64,000 nt of DNA from Novosphingobium sp. FSW06-99 (GCF_001519065.1 NZ_KQ954251.1:310001-374000), one strand, 5' to 3'. Shown: positions 1 to 9,744, numbered from the stretch's first letter. The notes: generated by a model not told the origin, from the letters alone. Program-made: numbers and translations.

Positions 1-1377
1 GCCGCGCTCGAGGCCGAAGGGTTTGCAGTGGCGCGCACCGATTCGGTGGCCGGGCGTGACCGCCTGCTCGAACAGCGCAGCTATGCGCTGATGCTTACCG
101 ATGTCGTGCTTACCGACGGTGATGGCATCGAGACTCTGGCGGCGGTGCACGCACGGTTTGCGCAAATGCCGGTGATCATCCTGTCGGCGCAGAACACGCT
201 CGACACTGCCGTACGCGCCAGCGACACCGGCGCGTTCGAATATTTCCCCAAACCGTTTGACCTCGATGAACTGGTTGCGGCGGTCCATCAGGGCATCGAT
301 CAGGCCAGCACCGGCGACCGCGATGAACCCGCCGATATGGTGCCGCAGGGCCTGCCGCTGGTCGGGCGCAGCGCACCGATGCAGGCGGTCTATCGCATGA
401 TCACGCGCGTATTGCGCAACGATCTGACGGTGCTGATCCTGGGCGAATCCGGCACTGGCAAGGAACTGGTGGCCGAAGCGATCCACCAGTTGGGCAATCG
501 CGGCAGCGGGCCGTTCGTTGCCGTCAACGCCGCCGCAATCCCCCACGACCTGATCGAAAGCGAACTGTTCGGCCACGAAAAAGGCGCCTTTACCGGGGCG
601 ATCGCGCGCCATGTCGGCAAGTTCGAACAGGCTGCAGGCGGTACGCTGTTTCTTGACGAAATCGGCGACATGCCGATCGAGGCCCAGACGCGGCTGCTGC
701 GCGCGTTGCAATCGGGACGCATCCGCCGGGTTGGTGGGGCCGAGGAAATCCGCCTCGATTGCCGGATCATTGCCGCCACCAACCGCGATCTTCTGCCGAT
801 GATCGCGGCCGGCCTGTTTCGCGAGGATCTCTATTATCGCCTGGCCGTCGTGCCAATCGAATTGCCCCCCTTGCGCGACCGCGCCGAAGATATCGAGGCC
901 CTGTCGCGCCATTTCCTCGCCGCCGCGGCCAGCGAAGGCCTGCCACGTCGGCAATTGACCCCGGCGGGGGCCGCGTTGCTGGCGCGCCAGCCCTGGCGGG
1001 GCAATGTGCGCGAATTGCGCAACCTGATCTATCGCCTGGCGCTGATGGCGCGCGATGAAGCGATCGATGTCAGCGCGATCGAACCGATGCTGGCCAGTGG
1101 GCCGGGCGGGGCCTTGCGCACGGTTGAGGGGCCGCCGCCAAGGGCCGACATTGGCGCGGCGCTCGAACAATGGCTGACCGACAACAACCCGGCGCCGGGG
1201 CGGATCTATGACGAGGCGCTGGCGGCGTTCGAACGACCGCTGTTCCTGTACCTGCTCGGCCAGACTGGTGGCAACCAACTGCGTGCCGCACAGATTCTGG
1301 GCATCAACCGCAATACGCTGCGCAAACGGCTGTCGGATCTGGGCATTCATCCCGAAGATGCCACCATTCGGGCCTGA
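1..1377 (+). CDS. ntrC: NtrC, sigma-54-dependent response regulator (5' end outside window)
   Basis: Nitrogen-regulation activator that works with sigma-54 RNA polymerase. The reading frame is open from base 1, so the start and the first part of the receiver domain lie upstream. Visible are the receiver with its likely phospho-acceptor Asp at about base 100 (LTDVVLTD), the AAA+ domain with Walker A GESGTGKE, a full GAFTGA loop for sigma-54 contact, the LFLDEIGDMP Walker B region, and a C-terminal Fis-type helix-turn-helix (NQLRAAQILGINRNTLRKRL). An intact GAFTGA separates it from the NtrX paralogue encoded 2.4 kb downstream. The 85-bp gap to ntrY fits the usual alphaproteobacterial ntrBC-ntrYX cluster; ntrB is expected just left of the window. 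Confidence 0.95.
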   Translation, partial: AALEAEGFAVARTDSVAGRDRLLEQRSYALMLTDVVLTDGDGIETLAAVHARFAQMPVIILSAQNTLDTAVRASDTGAFEYFPKPFDLDELVAAVHQGIDQASTGDRDEPADMVPQGLPLVGRSAPMQAVYRMITRVLRNDLTVLILGESGTGKELVAEAIHQLGNRGSGPFVAVNAAAIPHDLIESELFGHEKGAFTGAIARHVGKFEQAAGGTLFLDEIGDMPIEAQTRLLRALQSGRIRRVGGAEEIRLDCRIIAATNRDLLPMIAAGLFREDLYYRLAVVPIELPPLRDRAEDIEALSRHFLAAAASEGLPRRQLTPAGAALLARQPWRGNVRELRNLIYRLALMARDEAIDVSAIEPMLASGPGGALRTVEGPPPRADIGAALEQWLTDNNPAPGRIYDEALAAFERPLFLYLLGQTGGNQLRAAQILGINRNTLRKRLSDLGIHPEDATIRA

Positions 1378-1462
1378 TTGCGCTCGGCCCATCGTGCATT
1401 TGCGCGAAATCTGCGTAAATTCCCTTGCATTCGGGCAACAGGGGTGTTGTTAAACGGCAACT

Positions 1463-3739
1463 ATGGTCGATCAATCAGCAGGTCACTCGCCCCAGCGGGC
1501 CCGACGCCTGCCGCGGTGGTGGCGGCGCCTGTTGGTAATCCTGCGTCGTGCAAACGTTTTCCTGTTGGTCGAGACCGCCTGCGCGATTGCGCTGGTGATG
1601 ATGGTCACGCTCAGTTGGTACAAACTGAACCCGCAGCATACGCCGGGCGATCAACTGCTGCCGGCCAAGCTGACGTCGACTTTGCTGATCGGCACGCTGG
1701 TGCCCGCGCTGGCGCTGATCGTGCTGTTCGGACGGCGCATCGCCCTGGCCCGCGCGGCGCGCGATGCGCTGGCCAGCAATGGCCGCCTGCATGTGCGGCT
1801 GGTCTGGCTGTTTTCGCTGATCGCGGCTGTGCCGACACTGCTGGTGGCGATCTTTGCCTCGCTGTTGTTCCAGCAGGGGGTGGAATTCTGGTTTTCCGAC
1901 AATTCGCGCGGCATGCTGGAAAACGCCAACAGCCTGGCCAAAGGCTATTATGACGACAAATTGCGCGACGTGGGCAAGGAAAGCATCGCCATGGCGGGCG
2001 ATATCCGCACGTATCTGGGCCAGTCGCCGATCACGAGCCAGGATTTCCGCGAGGGCTATGCCTGGCAGGTGATCACGCGCAAGCTGGATGAATCCGCGAT
2101 CGTCGAACGTGGCGAAGACGGCACTTTGCGCACAGACGCGATTGTCGATCCCAACCGCAACGATCAGCGTCAGCGCGTGACCAATGACGAAGTGCAACGA
2201 CTGGCGCGCGGCGAACAAGTTGTCGTCAACGCGTCGGCGGCCAAGATCGAGGCGGTCACCACCATCGATCCGGCGCGCGGGATCTATCTCTATACCGCGC
2301 GCAATTCCGACCCGCTGGCGTTCAGCCAGTGGAAGCGGGCCGAATCCGTGGTGGCCGCCTATGACATGCTCACCCGGCGCGCGCGCGCACTGCAGGTGCG
2401 GTTCAATCTGGCGCTACTGGTGATATCACTGGCGCTGGTCATGCTGGCGGTGTGGGCCGCGCTGCGCATTGCCGATCGGCAAGTTGCTCCATTGATCGAA
2501 CTGGTATCCGCCGCGCGCAAGGTCGGCAGCGGCAATTTTGCGATGCGCGTGCAATCGGGGCGGGGCGCCGACGAAGTCGGCATGCTGGCGCGCGCGTTCA
2601 ACCGTATGACTGCGCAACTGGAAACCCAGACCCAGGCGCTGGTGAACGCCAATGCCCAGCTCGATGTGCGCCGCGCATTTATCGAGGCGGTTATCGAATC
2701 GATCACGGCCGGGATCGTTTCAATCGACCGCGACGGCAACATCAGGCTGATCAACAGTTCGGCGCAGAAACTGCTGGGCGACGGCGCCAGCGATGTCACC
2801 GGCACCCCGCTCGCCACGTTTGCCCCGCAACTGCACCAGCTCGTGCAATCGGGCGATCCGAGCGGGATCGTGCACTATGCAAAGGCGGGCGATCTGTTGA
2901 CCCTGGCGGTGAAAGTCGCGGCCGATCCCAATGGCTATGTGGTGACGTTCGAAGACATCACCCGGCAACTGGTCGACCAGCGTCGCGCGGCATGGTCCGA
3001 TGTCGCGCGCCGCATCGCGCACGAAATCAAGAACCCGCTGACACCGATCCAGCTCGCCACCGAGCGGCTGAAGCGCCGCTATCTGCGCCAGATCACCACC
3101 GATCCCGAACTGTTCGAGGAATTGACCGCCACAATCATCCGGCAGGTGGGTGACTTGCGCAAGATGGTCGATGAATTCTCGTCGTTCGCGCGCCTGCCAA
3201 AGCCGGTGTTTCGCCCCGAGGACGCGGGTGAACTGGTGCGCCAGGCGATTTTTCTGCAGGAAATCGCGCATACCCGCATTGCCTTCACGTTCGAGGGGCC
3301 GACCAACGAACCGTTCGAGGCCGATCGTCATCAGTTTGGCCAGGCAATGACCAATGTCCTGAAAAACGCGGTCGAGGCAGTCGAGGCGCGCGCGCGCAAC
3401 GAGGATATCGATTACAAGGGGCGGATCGCCGTGCACCTGATCGCCGATGGCGAGGCAATTACCATCCACGTGGTCGACAACGGCATCGGCTTGCCCGCCG
3501 AACGCGACCGCATCCTCGAACCCTATGTCACCACACGGGAAAAAGGCACCGGTCTTGGCCTCGCCATCGTCAACAAGATTGTCGAGGAGCACGGCGGGGA
3601 AATGACCTTTGCCCCCGAACCGGGTGGCGGCACGCGCATGACCATGCGGTTTGCGCGCGCACCGGTGATGTCATCCGCCGAATCCGCCGAACCGAACCGC
3701 CTGGCCCACACGGCCCCCGCATCCGAACCGACGCGTTGA
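1463..3739 (+). CDS. ntrY: NtrY, membrane sensor histidine kinase
   Basis: Sensor kinase partner of NtrX, in the inner membrane; 758 aa, the usual family length. Three hydrophobic segments lie in the first 135 residues and a fourth at about 315-335, flanking a periplasmic loop. HAMP, PAS and kinase regions follow. The phospho-accepting histidine is H520 in the H-box [12 protein letters not shown]. The ATPase domain shows the N-box ([10 protein letters not shown]), DNGIGLP and GTGLGLAIV. The ATG at 1463 follows ntrC by 85 bp, and ntrX begins 13 bp after the stop, so ntrY and ntrX are almost certainly cotranscribed. Confidence 0.95.
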   Translation: MVDQSAGHSPQRARRLPRWWRRLLVILRRANVFLLVETACAIALVMMVTLSWYKLNPQHTPGDQLLPAKLTSTLLIGTLVPALALIVLFGRRIALARAARDALASNGRLHVRLVWLFSLIAAVPTLLVAIFASLLFQQGVEFWFSDNSRGMLENANSLAKGYYDDKLRDVGKESIAMAGDIRTYLGQSPITSQDFREGYAWQVITRKLDESAIVERGEDGTLRTDAIVDPNRNDQRQRVTNDEVQRLARGEQVVVNASAAKIEAVTTIDPARGIYLYTARNSDPLAFSQWKRAESVVAAYDMLTRRARALQVRFNLALLVISLALVMLAVWAALRIADRQVAPLIELVSAARKVGSGNFAMRVQSGRGADEVGMLARAFNRMTAQLETQTQALVNANAQLDVRRAFIEAVIESITAGIVSIDRDGNIRLINSSAQKLLGDGASDVTGTPLATFAPQLHQLVQSGDPSGIVHYAKAGDLLTLAVKVAADPNGYVVTFEDITRQLVDQRRAAWSDVARRIAHEIKNPLTPIQLATERLKRRYLRQITTDPELFEELTATIIRQVGDLRKMVDEFSSFARLPKPVFRPEDAGELVRQAIFLQEIAHTRIAFTFEGPTNEPFEADRHQFGQAMTNVLKNAVEAVEARARNEDIDYKGRIAVHLIADGEAITIHVVDNGIGLPAERDRILEPYVTTREKGTGLGLAIVNKIVEEHGGEMTFAPEPGGGTRMTMRFARAPVMSSAESAEPNRLAHTAPASEPTR

Positions 3740-3752
3740 AGGACGATTACCC

Positions 3753-5147
3753 ATGGCTCTTGATATCCTGATCGTCGATGATGAGCGCGATATCCGCGAA
3801 CTCGTCGCGGGTGTGCTGAGCGACGAAGGGTATTCGTGTCGCCTGGCGGGCGACAGCGTGGGCGCGCTCGCCGCGATCGACGAACGCCGCCCCAGCCTGG
3901 TGCTGCTCGACGTGTGGCTGCACGGCAGCCCGATGGACGGGCTTGAAGTGCTGGACGAAATCAAGAAACGTGAACCCGAATTGCCGGTGCTGATCTTTTC
4001 GGGCCACGGTAATATCGATACTGCGGTTTCGGCGATCAGCCGGGGCGCGATGGATTTCATCGAAAAGCCGTTCGAGGCCGAACGCCTGCTGCTGCTGGTC
4101 GAACGCGCCACCGAAACCGAGCGGTTGCGGCGCGAAAATGCCCGGTTGCGGCGCGATTTCGTGATGTCCGACGAATTCACCGGCAATTCCTCGTCGATCA
4201 ACACTGTGCGCGCCACGCTCAAGCGCGTGGCCCACACCGGCAGCCGGGTGCTGATCACCGGCCCGGCCGGTTCGGGCAAGGAAGTCGCGGCGCGGTTGCT
4301 GCATAGCTGGAGCACCCGCAACGACAGCCCGTTTGTCACGGTCAATTCGGCGCGGATCACCCCCGAACGGTTTGAACAGGAACTGTTTGGCGAAGAAGCC
4401 GATGGCAAGCTGGTGCGCGCGGGCCTGCTCGAAATGGCCGATGGCGGCACGCTGTTCCTCGATGAAGTGGCCGACATGCCCGCGTCGAGCCAGGCGCGCA
4501 TCTTGCGCGTGCTGACCGAACAGGCCTTTGTGCGGGTGGGCGGGCACCGTCAGATCCGCGTCGATGTGCGCGTGGTGTCATCGAGTTCGCGCCCACTCGA
4601 AAAGGAAATTGCCGAACGGCGCTTTCGCGAGGACTTGTACTATCGGCTCAATGTCGTGCCGGTGGCGATCCCTCCGTTGTCAGACCGGCGCGACGATATC
4701 CCCGCGCTGATCGACCATTTCTTTGCGCGCTTTGCCAGCGAACAGGGCTTGCCCGCGCCGGCAGTTGCCTCTGAAGCGATGGCGGCACTGCAAAGCTATG
4801 ACTGGCCGGGCAATGTTCGCCAATTGCGCAATGTCGTCGAACGCACGATGATCCTGGCCCCGCGTGGTCGCCTCGCCAGAATCGAGGGCGACATGTTGCC
4901 GACCGAAATTCTCAGCACGCCGCTGGTGGGCGACAGCAACACCGCGGCCCTGATGGGTGCGCCGCTGCGCGAGGCGCGCGAAAACTTTGAACGCGAATAC
5001 TTGCGTGTGCAGATTCGGCGCTTTTCGGGCAATATTTCCAAGACTGCCAGCTTCATCGGCATGGAACGGTCGGCCCTTCATCGCAAACTGAAGCTGCTTG
5101 GCATGGCCGACCGTCGCGAGGACGAGGAAGAGGAAGAGATCAACTGA
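3753..5147 (+). CDS. ntrX: NtrX, response regulator of the NtrYX system
   Basis: Cognate regulator of NtrY, 464 aa. The N-terminal receiver has acidic residues D9/D10 and likely phospho-acceptor D53 (LLDVWL). An AAA+ domain follows with Walker A GPAGSGKE and [10 protein letters not shown], then a C-terminal Fis-like helix-turn-helix ([18 protein letters not shown]). Where NtrC has GAFTGA, this protein reads [16 protein letters not shown], so the sigma-54 contact loop is absent. It therefore probably binds DNA and regulates sigma-70-type promoters rather than remodelling sigma-54 holoenzyme (inference). The C-terminus is very acidic (EDEEEEEIN). Confidence 0.93.
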   Translation: MALDILIVDDERDIRELVAGVLSDEGYSCRLAGDSVGALAAIDERRPSLVLLDVWLHGSPMDGLEVLDEIKKREPELPVLIFSGHGNIDTAVSAISRGAMDFIEKPFEAERLLLLVERATETERLRRENARLRRDFVMSDEFTGNSSSINTVRATLKRVAHTGSRVLITGPAGSGKEVAARLLHSWSTRNDSPFVTVNSARITPERFEQELFGEEADGKLVRAGLLEMADGGTLFLDEVADMPASSQARILRVLTEQAFVRVGGHRQIRVDVRVVSSSSRPLEKEIAERRFREDLYYRLNVVPVAIPPLSDRRDDIPALIDHFFARFASEQGLPAPAVASEAMAALQSYDWPGNVRQLRNVVERTMILAPRGRLARIEGDMLPTEILSTPLVGDSNTAALMGAPLREARENFEREYLRVQIRRFSGNISKTASFIGMERSALHRKLKLLGMADRREDEEEEEIN

Positions 5148-5296
5148 TTAACTAGAGAATTTCTTGCAAAGGTGACGACCAGCCCAGTTCGCGGTTTACG
5201 CGGAGGGGCATTGGCCGTTATAGAGCAAAAAACAGCGGCGTGATGTCGACCACCCCCCGCCACGGGTCGTCGTTGCGCCAGATCGCGAAGGCACAG

Positions 5297-5316
5297 ATGC
5301 AACACACGCGTTGCAT
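5297..5316 (+). promoter_or_regulatory. Hairpin in the hfq leader
   Basis: Perfect inverted repeat ATGCAAC-ACACGC-GTTGCAT in the 204-nt gap between ntrX and hfq, ending 35 nt before the hfq start. Flanking GCAC (5291-5294) and GTGC (5321-5324) could extend it past a small bulge. It may be a regulator-binding palindrome or an RNA hairpin for autocontrol of hfq. No function is proven. Confidence 0.35.
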
Positions 5317-5351
5317 GATCGTGCCCAGCCAAAACAAAAGGAGTCAAACAC

Positions 5352-5918
5352 GTGACCGGACGCACACTCACCGCACGCCCGCGCGCAACCAAGGCCGAGC
5401 CCGAATTGGAAGCCTCTGCGCTGCCGATGCCGACCGGTGCCAAAGGGCAGAATTTGCAGGACGTGTTCCTCAACCATTTGCGCAAGAACAAGATTCCCGT
5501 CACGATGTTCCTGGTGAAGGGCGTCAAGCTGCAGGGCATCGTCACCTGGTTTGACAATTTTTCGATCCTGTTGCGCCGCGACGGGCAGTCGCAGCTTGTC
5601 TACAAGCACGCGATCAGCACGATCATGCCCGGGCAGCAGCTTTCGGTGGCGCATTTCCAGGCCCCGGCCGACGAATCCAACCGCAAGCGCCTGTTGCAGG
5701 AAGTGTTCCTGTCGAGCGTGCGCGATGCCGGCGTGCAAGTGACGATGTTCCTGGTCAACGGTGTGATGCTGCAAGGCAAAGTCGCCGCTTATGACCTGTT
5801 CTGCATGTTGCTGGAACGCGAAGGCTATGTGCAATTGGCCTACAAGCACGCGGTTTCGACCATTCAGCCCGCCGGGCATGTCGATCTGTCGGGCGATTGG
5901 GACGGTGAGACCGCTTGA
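5352..5918 (+). CDS. hfq: Hfq with two Sm units in tandem
   Basis: RNA chaperone for small-RNA pairing. At 188 aa it is about twice the usual length because it holds two complete Sm folds, roughly residues 33-93 and 114-173. Each ends in the Hfq signature YKHA(I/V)STI (YKH at 84-86 and 164-166), and both carry TMFLV(K/N)GV. The copies have diverged: the N-terminal helix reads NLQDVFL in the first and RLLQEVFL in the second. The GTG start at 5352 is preceded by AAAGGAG at a good distance. A single-chain double Hfq could form the ring from three subunits (inference). From memory, a double-domain Hfq has been noted in Novosphingobium. hflX lies directly downstream. Confidence 0.95.
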   Translation: MTGRTLTARPRATKAEPELEASALPMPTGAKGQNLQDVFLNHLRKNKIPVTMFLVKGVKLQGIVTWFDNFSILLRRDGQSQLVYKHAISTIMPGQQLSVAHFQAPADESNRKRLLQEVFLSSVRDAGVQVTMFLVNGVMLQGKVAAYDLFCMLLEREGYVQLAYKHAVSTIQPAGHVDLSGDWDGETA

Positions 5919-5936
5919 TTTCCAACCATAAAAATG

Positions 5937-5958
5937 GCCGGTCTGCATGACCGGCTTT
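5937..5958 (+). terminator. Terminator-like hairpin after hfq, overlapping the hflX start
   Basis: Perfect 7-bp stem GCCGGTC/GACCGGC with loop TGCAT, followed by only three T. It begins 19 nt after the hfq stop. The ATG at 5947 usually taken as the hflX start begins in its loop. Confidence 0.5.
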
Positions 5959-7293
5959 GAATTCGGACGCAATCCGGAGGATTTGAAGGGCGAAGTGACG
6001 CGCGGCGCGAAAGTGCTCGTGGCGCTGCCCGATGTCCGTCAGAAGGGCAACCTCGGTCTCGATGCCGAATCACGGCTGGAAGAGGCCGAGGGCCTGGCAC
6101 GCGCGATCGGACTGGACGTGGTCGACAGCTTTGCGTTGCCGATCCGCGCAATCCGCCCGGCGACGCTGTTTGGCGAAGGCCAGGTCGACAAGATCGCGGT
6201 GGCCTGCGAACAATCGGGCGCCGATCTGGTGATTGTCGACGGCGCGCTGTCGGCAATTCAGCAGCGCAATCTGGAAACCCGGCTTGGGCGCAAGGTGATC
6301 GATCGCACCGGGCTGATCCTCGAAATCTTTGGCGAACGCGCCGCCACCGCCGAAGGGCGGCTGCAAGTCGAATTGGCCCACCTCGATTACCAGGCCGGGC
6401 GACTGGTGCGGTCATGGACCCACCTCGAACGGCAACGCGGCGGCTTCGGCTTTCTGGGCGGCCCTGGCGAAACCCAGATCGAAGCCGACCGTCGCCTGAT
6501 TCGCGGGCGCATGGCGCGCATCCGCCGCGAACTGGATCAGGTGCGCCGCACGCGCGGGCTGCATCGCGAACGGCGCCAGCGCGCGCCGTGGCCGGTGATC
6601 GCGCTGGTCGGCTATACCAACGCGGGCAAATCGACGCTGTTCAACCGCCTGACCGGCGCCGACGTGATGGCGCAGGACTTGCTGTTCGCCACGCTCGATC
6701 CGACGATGCGTGCGATCCGCCTGCCGGCGGTCGACAAGGCAATCCTGTCCGACACTGTCGGGTTCATCTCCGACTTGCCGACGCAACTTGTCGCAGCGTT
6801 TCGCGCCACGCTCGAAGAAGTGACCGCCGCCGACGTGATCGTGCATGTGCGCGATGTTGCGAACCCTGCCAGCGCCGAACAGAAACGCGAAGTTGAAGCC
6901 ATCCTGGCCGATCTGGGCGTGGGCGGCGAAGACGGCCCTGCGATTCCGATTATCGAGGCGTGGAACAAGATCGACCTGCTGCCGCCCGACGATCGGGCGA
7001 TGCGCGAAGACCTGATCGCACATGATATCGCCGATCGCCCGGTCGTGCCGATCTCGGCCGTGACGGGCGAGGGGGTCGACGCGCTGATCGAACGGCTTGG
7101 CGTGATGCTGACTGGAGAGGCACAGACACTCGATCTGACCGTGCCGATGCACGATGGCCAGAAACTGGCCTGGCTGCACGCCCATGGCGAAGTCTTGCTG
7201 GAAGAGGCGGCGCAAGACCAGCAGGGCCAACCCGCCGCGCATCTGCGCGTACGGCTGACACCGCGCGAACTCGGGCGGTTCTACGCGCTCTGA
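5947..7293 (+). CDS. hflX: HflX, ribosome-associated GTPase
   Basis: GTPase of the Obg/HflX class that binds large ribosomal subunits and rescues or splits stalled ribosomes. It has an N-terminal HflX domain, the conserved GGxGFxGGPGE-type segment (GFGFLGGPGETQIE), P-loop GYTNAGKSTLFN, G3 DTVGF and G4 NKID; 448 aa is typical. The ATG at 5947 lies in the loop of a hairpin and has no ribosome-binding site. GGAGG at 5976-5980 suggests that GTG 5995 (residue 17) could be the real start, leaving all domains intact. The gene overlaps the convergent mazG by 13 bp. Confidence 0.93.
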   Translation: MTGFEFGRNPEDLKGEVTRGAKVLVALPDVRQKGNLGLDAESRLEEAEGLARAIGLDVVDSFALPIRAIRPATLFGEGQVDKIAVACEQSGADLVIVDGALSAIQQRNLETRLGRKVIDRTGLILEIFGERAATAEGRLQVELAHLDYQAGRLVRSWTHLERQRGGFGFLGGPGETQIEADRRLIRGRMARIRRELDQVRRTRGLHRERRQRAPWPVIALVGYTNAGKSTLFNRLTGADVMAQDLLFATLDPTMRAIRLPAVDKAILSDTVGFISDLPTQLVAAFRATLEEVTAADVIVHVRDVANPASAEQKREVEAILADLGVGGEDGPAIPIIEAWNKIDLLPPDDRAMREDLIAHDIADRPVVPISAVTGEGVDALIERLGVMLTGEAQTLDLTVPMHDGQKLAWLHAHGEVLLEEAAQDQQGQPAAHLRVRLTPRELGRFYAL

Positions 7294-8066
7294 CCGGCGC
7301 GTTCGGCGGCCTTCACCGCCTGCCACAGCGCCTCTTGCGAATTGAGATCGCGCCCGGCGATGCTGCCACCGGCCAGCGCCTCCATGGCCTGAAACCGGCG
7401 TTGGAACTTGGCATTGGCATAGCGCAGCGCGTCTTCGGGGGCGATGCCGTGCGCGCGCACCAGGTTTGCCGCCGCAAACAGCAAGTCGCCGGCTTCCTCA
7501 AAACGATCCGCCTCGGTCGTCGCGGCGGCGAGTTCGGCGGTTTCCTCGACCAGTTTGGCCTCCGGGCCGGCCGGATCGGGCCAGTCGAATCCGACCCGAG
7601 CCGCGCGTTTTTGCAGCTTTTCGGCGCGCATCAGCGCGGGCAGGGCGGTGGCGACCCCATCGAGCGCGCTCTGTGCGCCCTTGGCGGCACGTTCGGCGGC
7701 CTTGGTGTTTTCCCAGCGTTCCTCGCGCGATTGTCCCTCATCGTCGGCGCCGCCAAAGATATGCGGGTGGCGTGCCTCCATCTTGGCGGAGATGGCGTCG
7801 GCCACATCGCCAAACGCGAATTGCCCGGCCTCTTCGGCGATGCGGCTGTGAAACACCACTTGCAGCAGCAGATCGCCAAGTTCTTCGCGCAAGGCGGCCA
7901 TGTCGTCACGCTCGATCGCATCGGCCACTTCATAGGCTTCCTCGATCGTATAGGGCGCGATCGTCGCAAAACTTTGCGCTAGATCCCATTCGCAGCCATG
8001 GTCGGGATCGCGCAGCCGCGCCATGATCGTCAGGAGGCGGGAAAGCGGATCGGACGTTGTGGTCAT
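7281..8066 (-). CDS. mazG: MazG, nucleoside triphosphate pyrophosphohydrolase
   Basis: Hydrolyses (d)NTPs to the monophosphate plus pyrophosphate. The 261-aa protein has the two-MazG-domain layout; the N-terminal domain shows EEAYE followed by EELGDLLLQV, the metal-binding helix pattern, and the second domain repeats it in weaker form (EETAEL, EEAGDLLFA). The start codon overlaps the stop of the upstream XRE-regulator gene as ATGA, so the two are translationally coupled. The 3' end overlaps hflX tail to tail. Confidence 0.93.
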   Translation of the reverse strand: MTTTSDPLSRLLTIMARLRDPDHGCEWDLAQSFATIAPYTIEEAYEVADAIERDDMAALREELGDLLLQVVFHSRIAEEAGQFAFGDVADAISAKMEARHPHIFGGADDEGQSREERWENTKAAERAAKGAQSALDGVATALPALMRAEKLQKRAARVGFDWPDPAGPEAKLVEETAELAAATTEADRFEEAGDLLFAAANLVRAHGIAPEDALRYANAKFQRRFQAMEALAGGSIAGRDLNSQEALWQAVKAAERAGQSA

Positions 8067-8902
8067 GGCTGGCCCCGTGCTGCTGTCTTCGCGTCTGCGC
8101 TGGCAAGTTCGGACAGGCTTGGCAAGCCCGTGTCGGCGGGAACCAGCGCAATCAGGCGAAAATCGCCGCGCGCCACGTCGGCCAGCACATGCTGGTCAAA
8201 TGCCAGGGGGCCTTGCGCGGGATGGTCAAACCGCCGTTGCCCGCCCTCGCGACCGAGCACGCCCTGCCGCGCCCACAACGTGGCGAACAGCGGGCTTTCG
8301 CGAGTCAGCCAATCGACCACCCCCCGCACGCGCGGATCATGCAGGCCGCGCCCATAATCGCGGCGAAATTCGGCCAGAACCCGTGCGCAACGCCCTTCCC
8401 AATCGGGCAGGAGCGCGCGGGCGGCGGGATGGGTAAACACATAACGCAACAAGTTGGGCGCAGCATCGTGATCGAACAGCCCGACGAACAGGCGTTGTGC
8501 CGCCGCATTGGCGACCACCACATCCCATGCGGGATCGAGGCCGTAGGCGGGGCAGGCCAGTGCCGCGACGATGGCCGCGATGGCATCGGGCGCGCGTTGC
8601 GCCGACCGCCCGAACGGATCGGCAGGATCGTGCCGCGCCGCCAGCGTGAACAGATACGTCCGCTCCGCCGGGCCGAGATTGAGCGCATCGGCAAGCCGCG
8701 CAAACGTCGTTGCCGAAGGTCGCACCGCGCGACCCTGTTCGATCCATGTCACCCAGGTCGCGCCGATGCCGGCACGCTCAGCCAGCTCCTCGCGGCGCAG
8801 GCCGGGCGTGCGGCGCCGTCCGCCCGCCAGGGCAGGGGTCATGCTTTCGCGCCGTGCGCGTACAAAGGCACCCAATTGGCGGCGCTGTTCCTCATCGTTC
8901 AT
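8063..8902 (-). CDS. XRE-family regulator with MmyB-like ligand domain
   Basis: 279-aa transcription regulator. An N-terminal Cro/C1 helix-turn-helix (residues about 10-70: LRREELAERAGIGATWVTWIEQGR) is joined to a MmyB-like C-terminal domain of PAS-type fold (AYGLDPAWDVVVANAA, then VFTHPAAR, then RDYGRG). The ATG at 8902 (MNDEEQRRQL) is chosen over an upstream ATG at 8992 because family proteins begin here and the longer form would overlap the divergent gene. Such regulators often control the gene they diverge from, here the methyltransferase (inference). Confidence 0.88.
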   Translation of the reverse strand: MNDEEQRRQLGAFVRARRESMTPALAGGRRRTPGLRREELAERAGIGATWVTWIEQGRAVRPSATTFARLADALNLGPAERTYLFTLAARHDPADPFGRSAQRAPDAIAAIVAALACPAYGLDPAWDVVVANAAAQRLFVGLFDHDAAPNLLRYVFTHPAARALLPDWEGRCARVLAEFRRDYGRGLHDPRVRGVVDWLTRESPLFATLWARQGVLGREGGQRRFDHPAQGPLAFDQHVLADVARGDFRLIALVPADTGLPSLSELASADAKTAARGQP

Positions 8903-8913
8903 GGCATGCCTTA

Positions 8914-8938
8914 TACCAGGATAACTTTGTCCATGGTA
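8914..8938. promoter_or_regulatory. Possible operator between the XRE regulator and methyltransferase genes
   Basis: Inverted repeat TACCA-N15-TGGTA, centred in the 77-bp divergent intergenic region, 11 bp upstream of the regulator start. Position and symmetry suit binding by the regulator. It is short, so chance cannot be excluded. Confidence 0.3.
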
Positions 8939-8979
8939 ACAGGCAATCGGCGCGTGCACCATACTGGCCAAGGAGACCG

Positions 8980-9744
8980 ATGATGACCACACCCGATCAG
9001 GACCATGTTATCCAGCGCCAGTTCGGTGCCGCCGCCGCCGACTATGTGACCAGCCCGGTGCATGCCGGTGGCGCCGATCTGGCGCGGATCGCGGCCATCG
9101 CCGCCAAGATCCGGCCCGAACATGCGCTCGATCTGGGCACCGGGGGCGGGCATGTCGCCTATGCCCTGGCGCCGCACGCCACACGGGTAACCGCCTGCGA
9201 CTTGTCCGAGGCCATGCTGGCGGTGGTGGCCGATGAAGCGGTACGGCGTGGCCTGCCCACAATCGCCACGCTGGCCGCATCGGTGGGTGATCTGCCGATG
9301 GCCGACGCAGCGTGCGACATGGTGGCCTGCCGGTTTTCGCTGCATCACTGGCGCGACCCGGCGGCGGGCCTGGCCCAGGCGCGCCGCGTGTTGCGGCCCG
9401 GCGGACCGGCAGTGTTTGTCGATGTGATCGCCCCGGCCGCGCCTGCCGCAGACACCCACCTGCAGACGGTCGAGCTGTTGCGCGATCCCTCGCACGTGCG
9501 AGACTTCACCGTGCGCGAGTGGCAGGCGATGCTGGCCGAGGCCGGATTTGCCATCACCGCGATCGTTCCCGCGCAGCTGCGCATGGATTTTGCCGAATGG
9601 ACCGCCCGCCAGCGCACGCCACCTGTACAAGCCGCCGCGATCCGCGCGGTGCAGGCGCTGGCCCCCGCCGAAGTCGCACACCATTTTGCGATCGAGCCGG
9701 ATGGCTCGTTCACGCTTGATACGGTGCTGATCGAGGCGGTGTAA
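8980..9744 (+). CDS. Class I SAM-dependent methyltransferase
   Basis: 254-aa methyltransferase of the UbiE/Methyltransf_11 type; substrate unknown. SAM-binding motif I is LDLGTGGGHVA (about residues 46-56), followed by the acidic motif II at TACDLSEAML, VGDLPMADAACDMV, and the RVLRPGG motif. The ATG at 8980 has AAGGAGA just upstream; a second in-frame ATG follows at once. It is transcribed away from the XRE regulator. Confidence 0.88.
   Translation: MMTTPDQDHVIQRQFGAAAADYVTSPVHAGGADLARIAAIAAKIRPEHALDLGTGGGHVAYALAPHATRVTACDLSEAMLAVVADEAVRRGLPTIATLAASVGDLPMADAACDMVACRFSLHHWRDPAAGLAQARRVLRPGGPAVFVDVIAPAAPAADTHLQTVELLRDPSHVRDFTVREWQAMLAEAGFAITAIVPAQLRMDFAEWTARQRTPPVQAAAIRAVQALAPAEVAHHFAIEPDGSFTLDTVLIEAV

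Noticed and set aside
8057..8983. 308-codon plus-strand frame across the XRE regulator gene
   Set aside because: Antisense shadow; the minus-strand product has a complete helix-turn-helix and MmyB-like domain.
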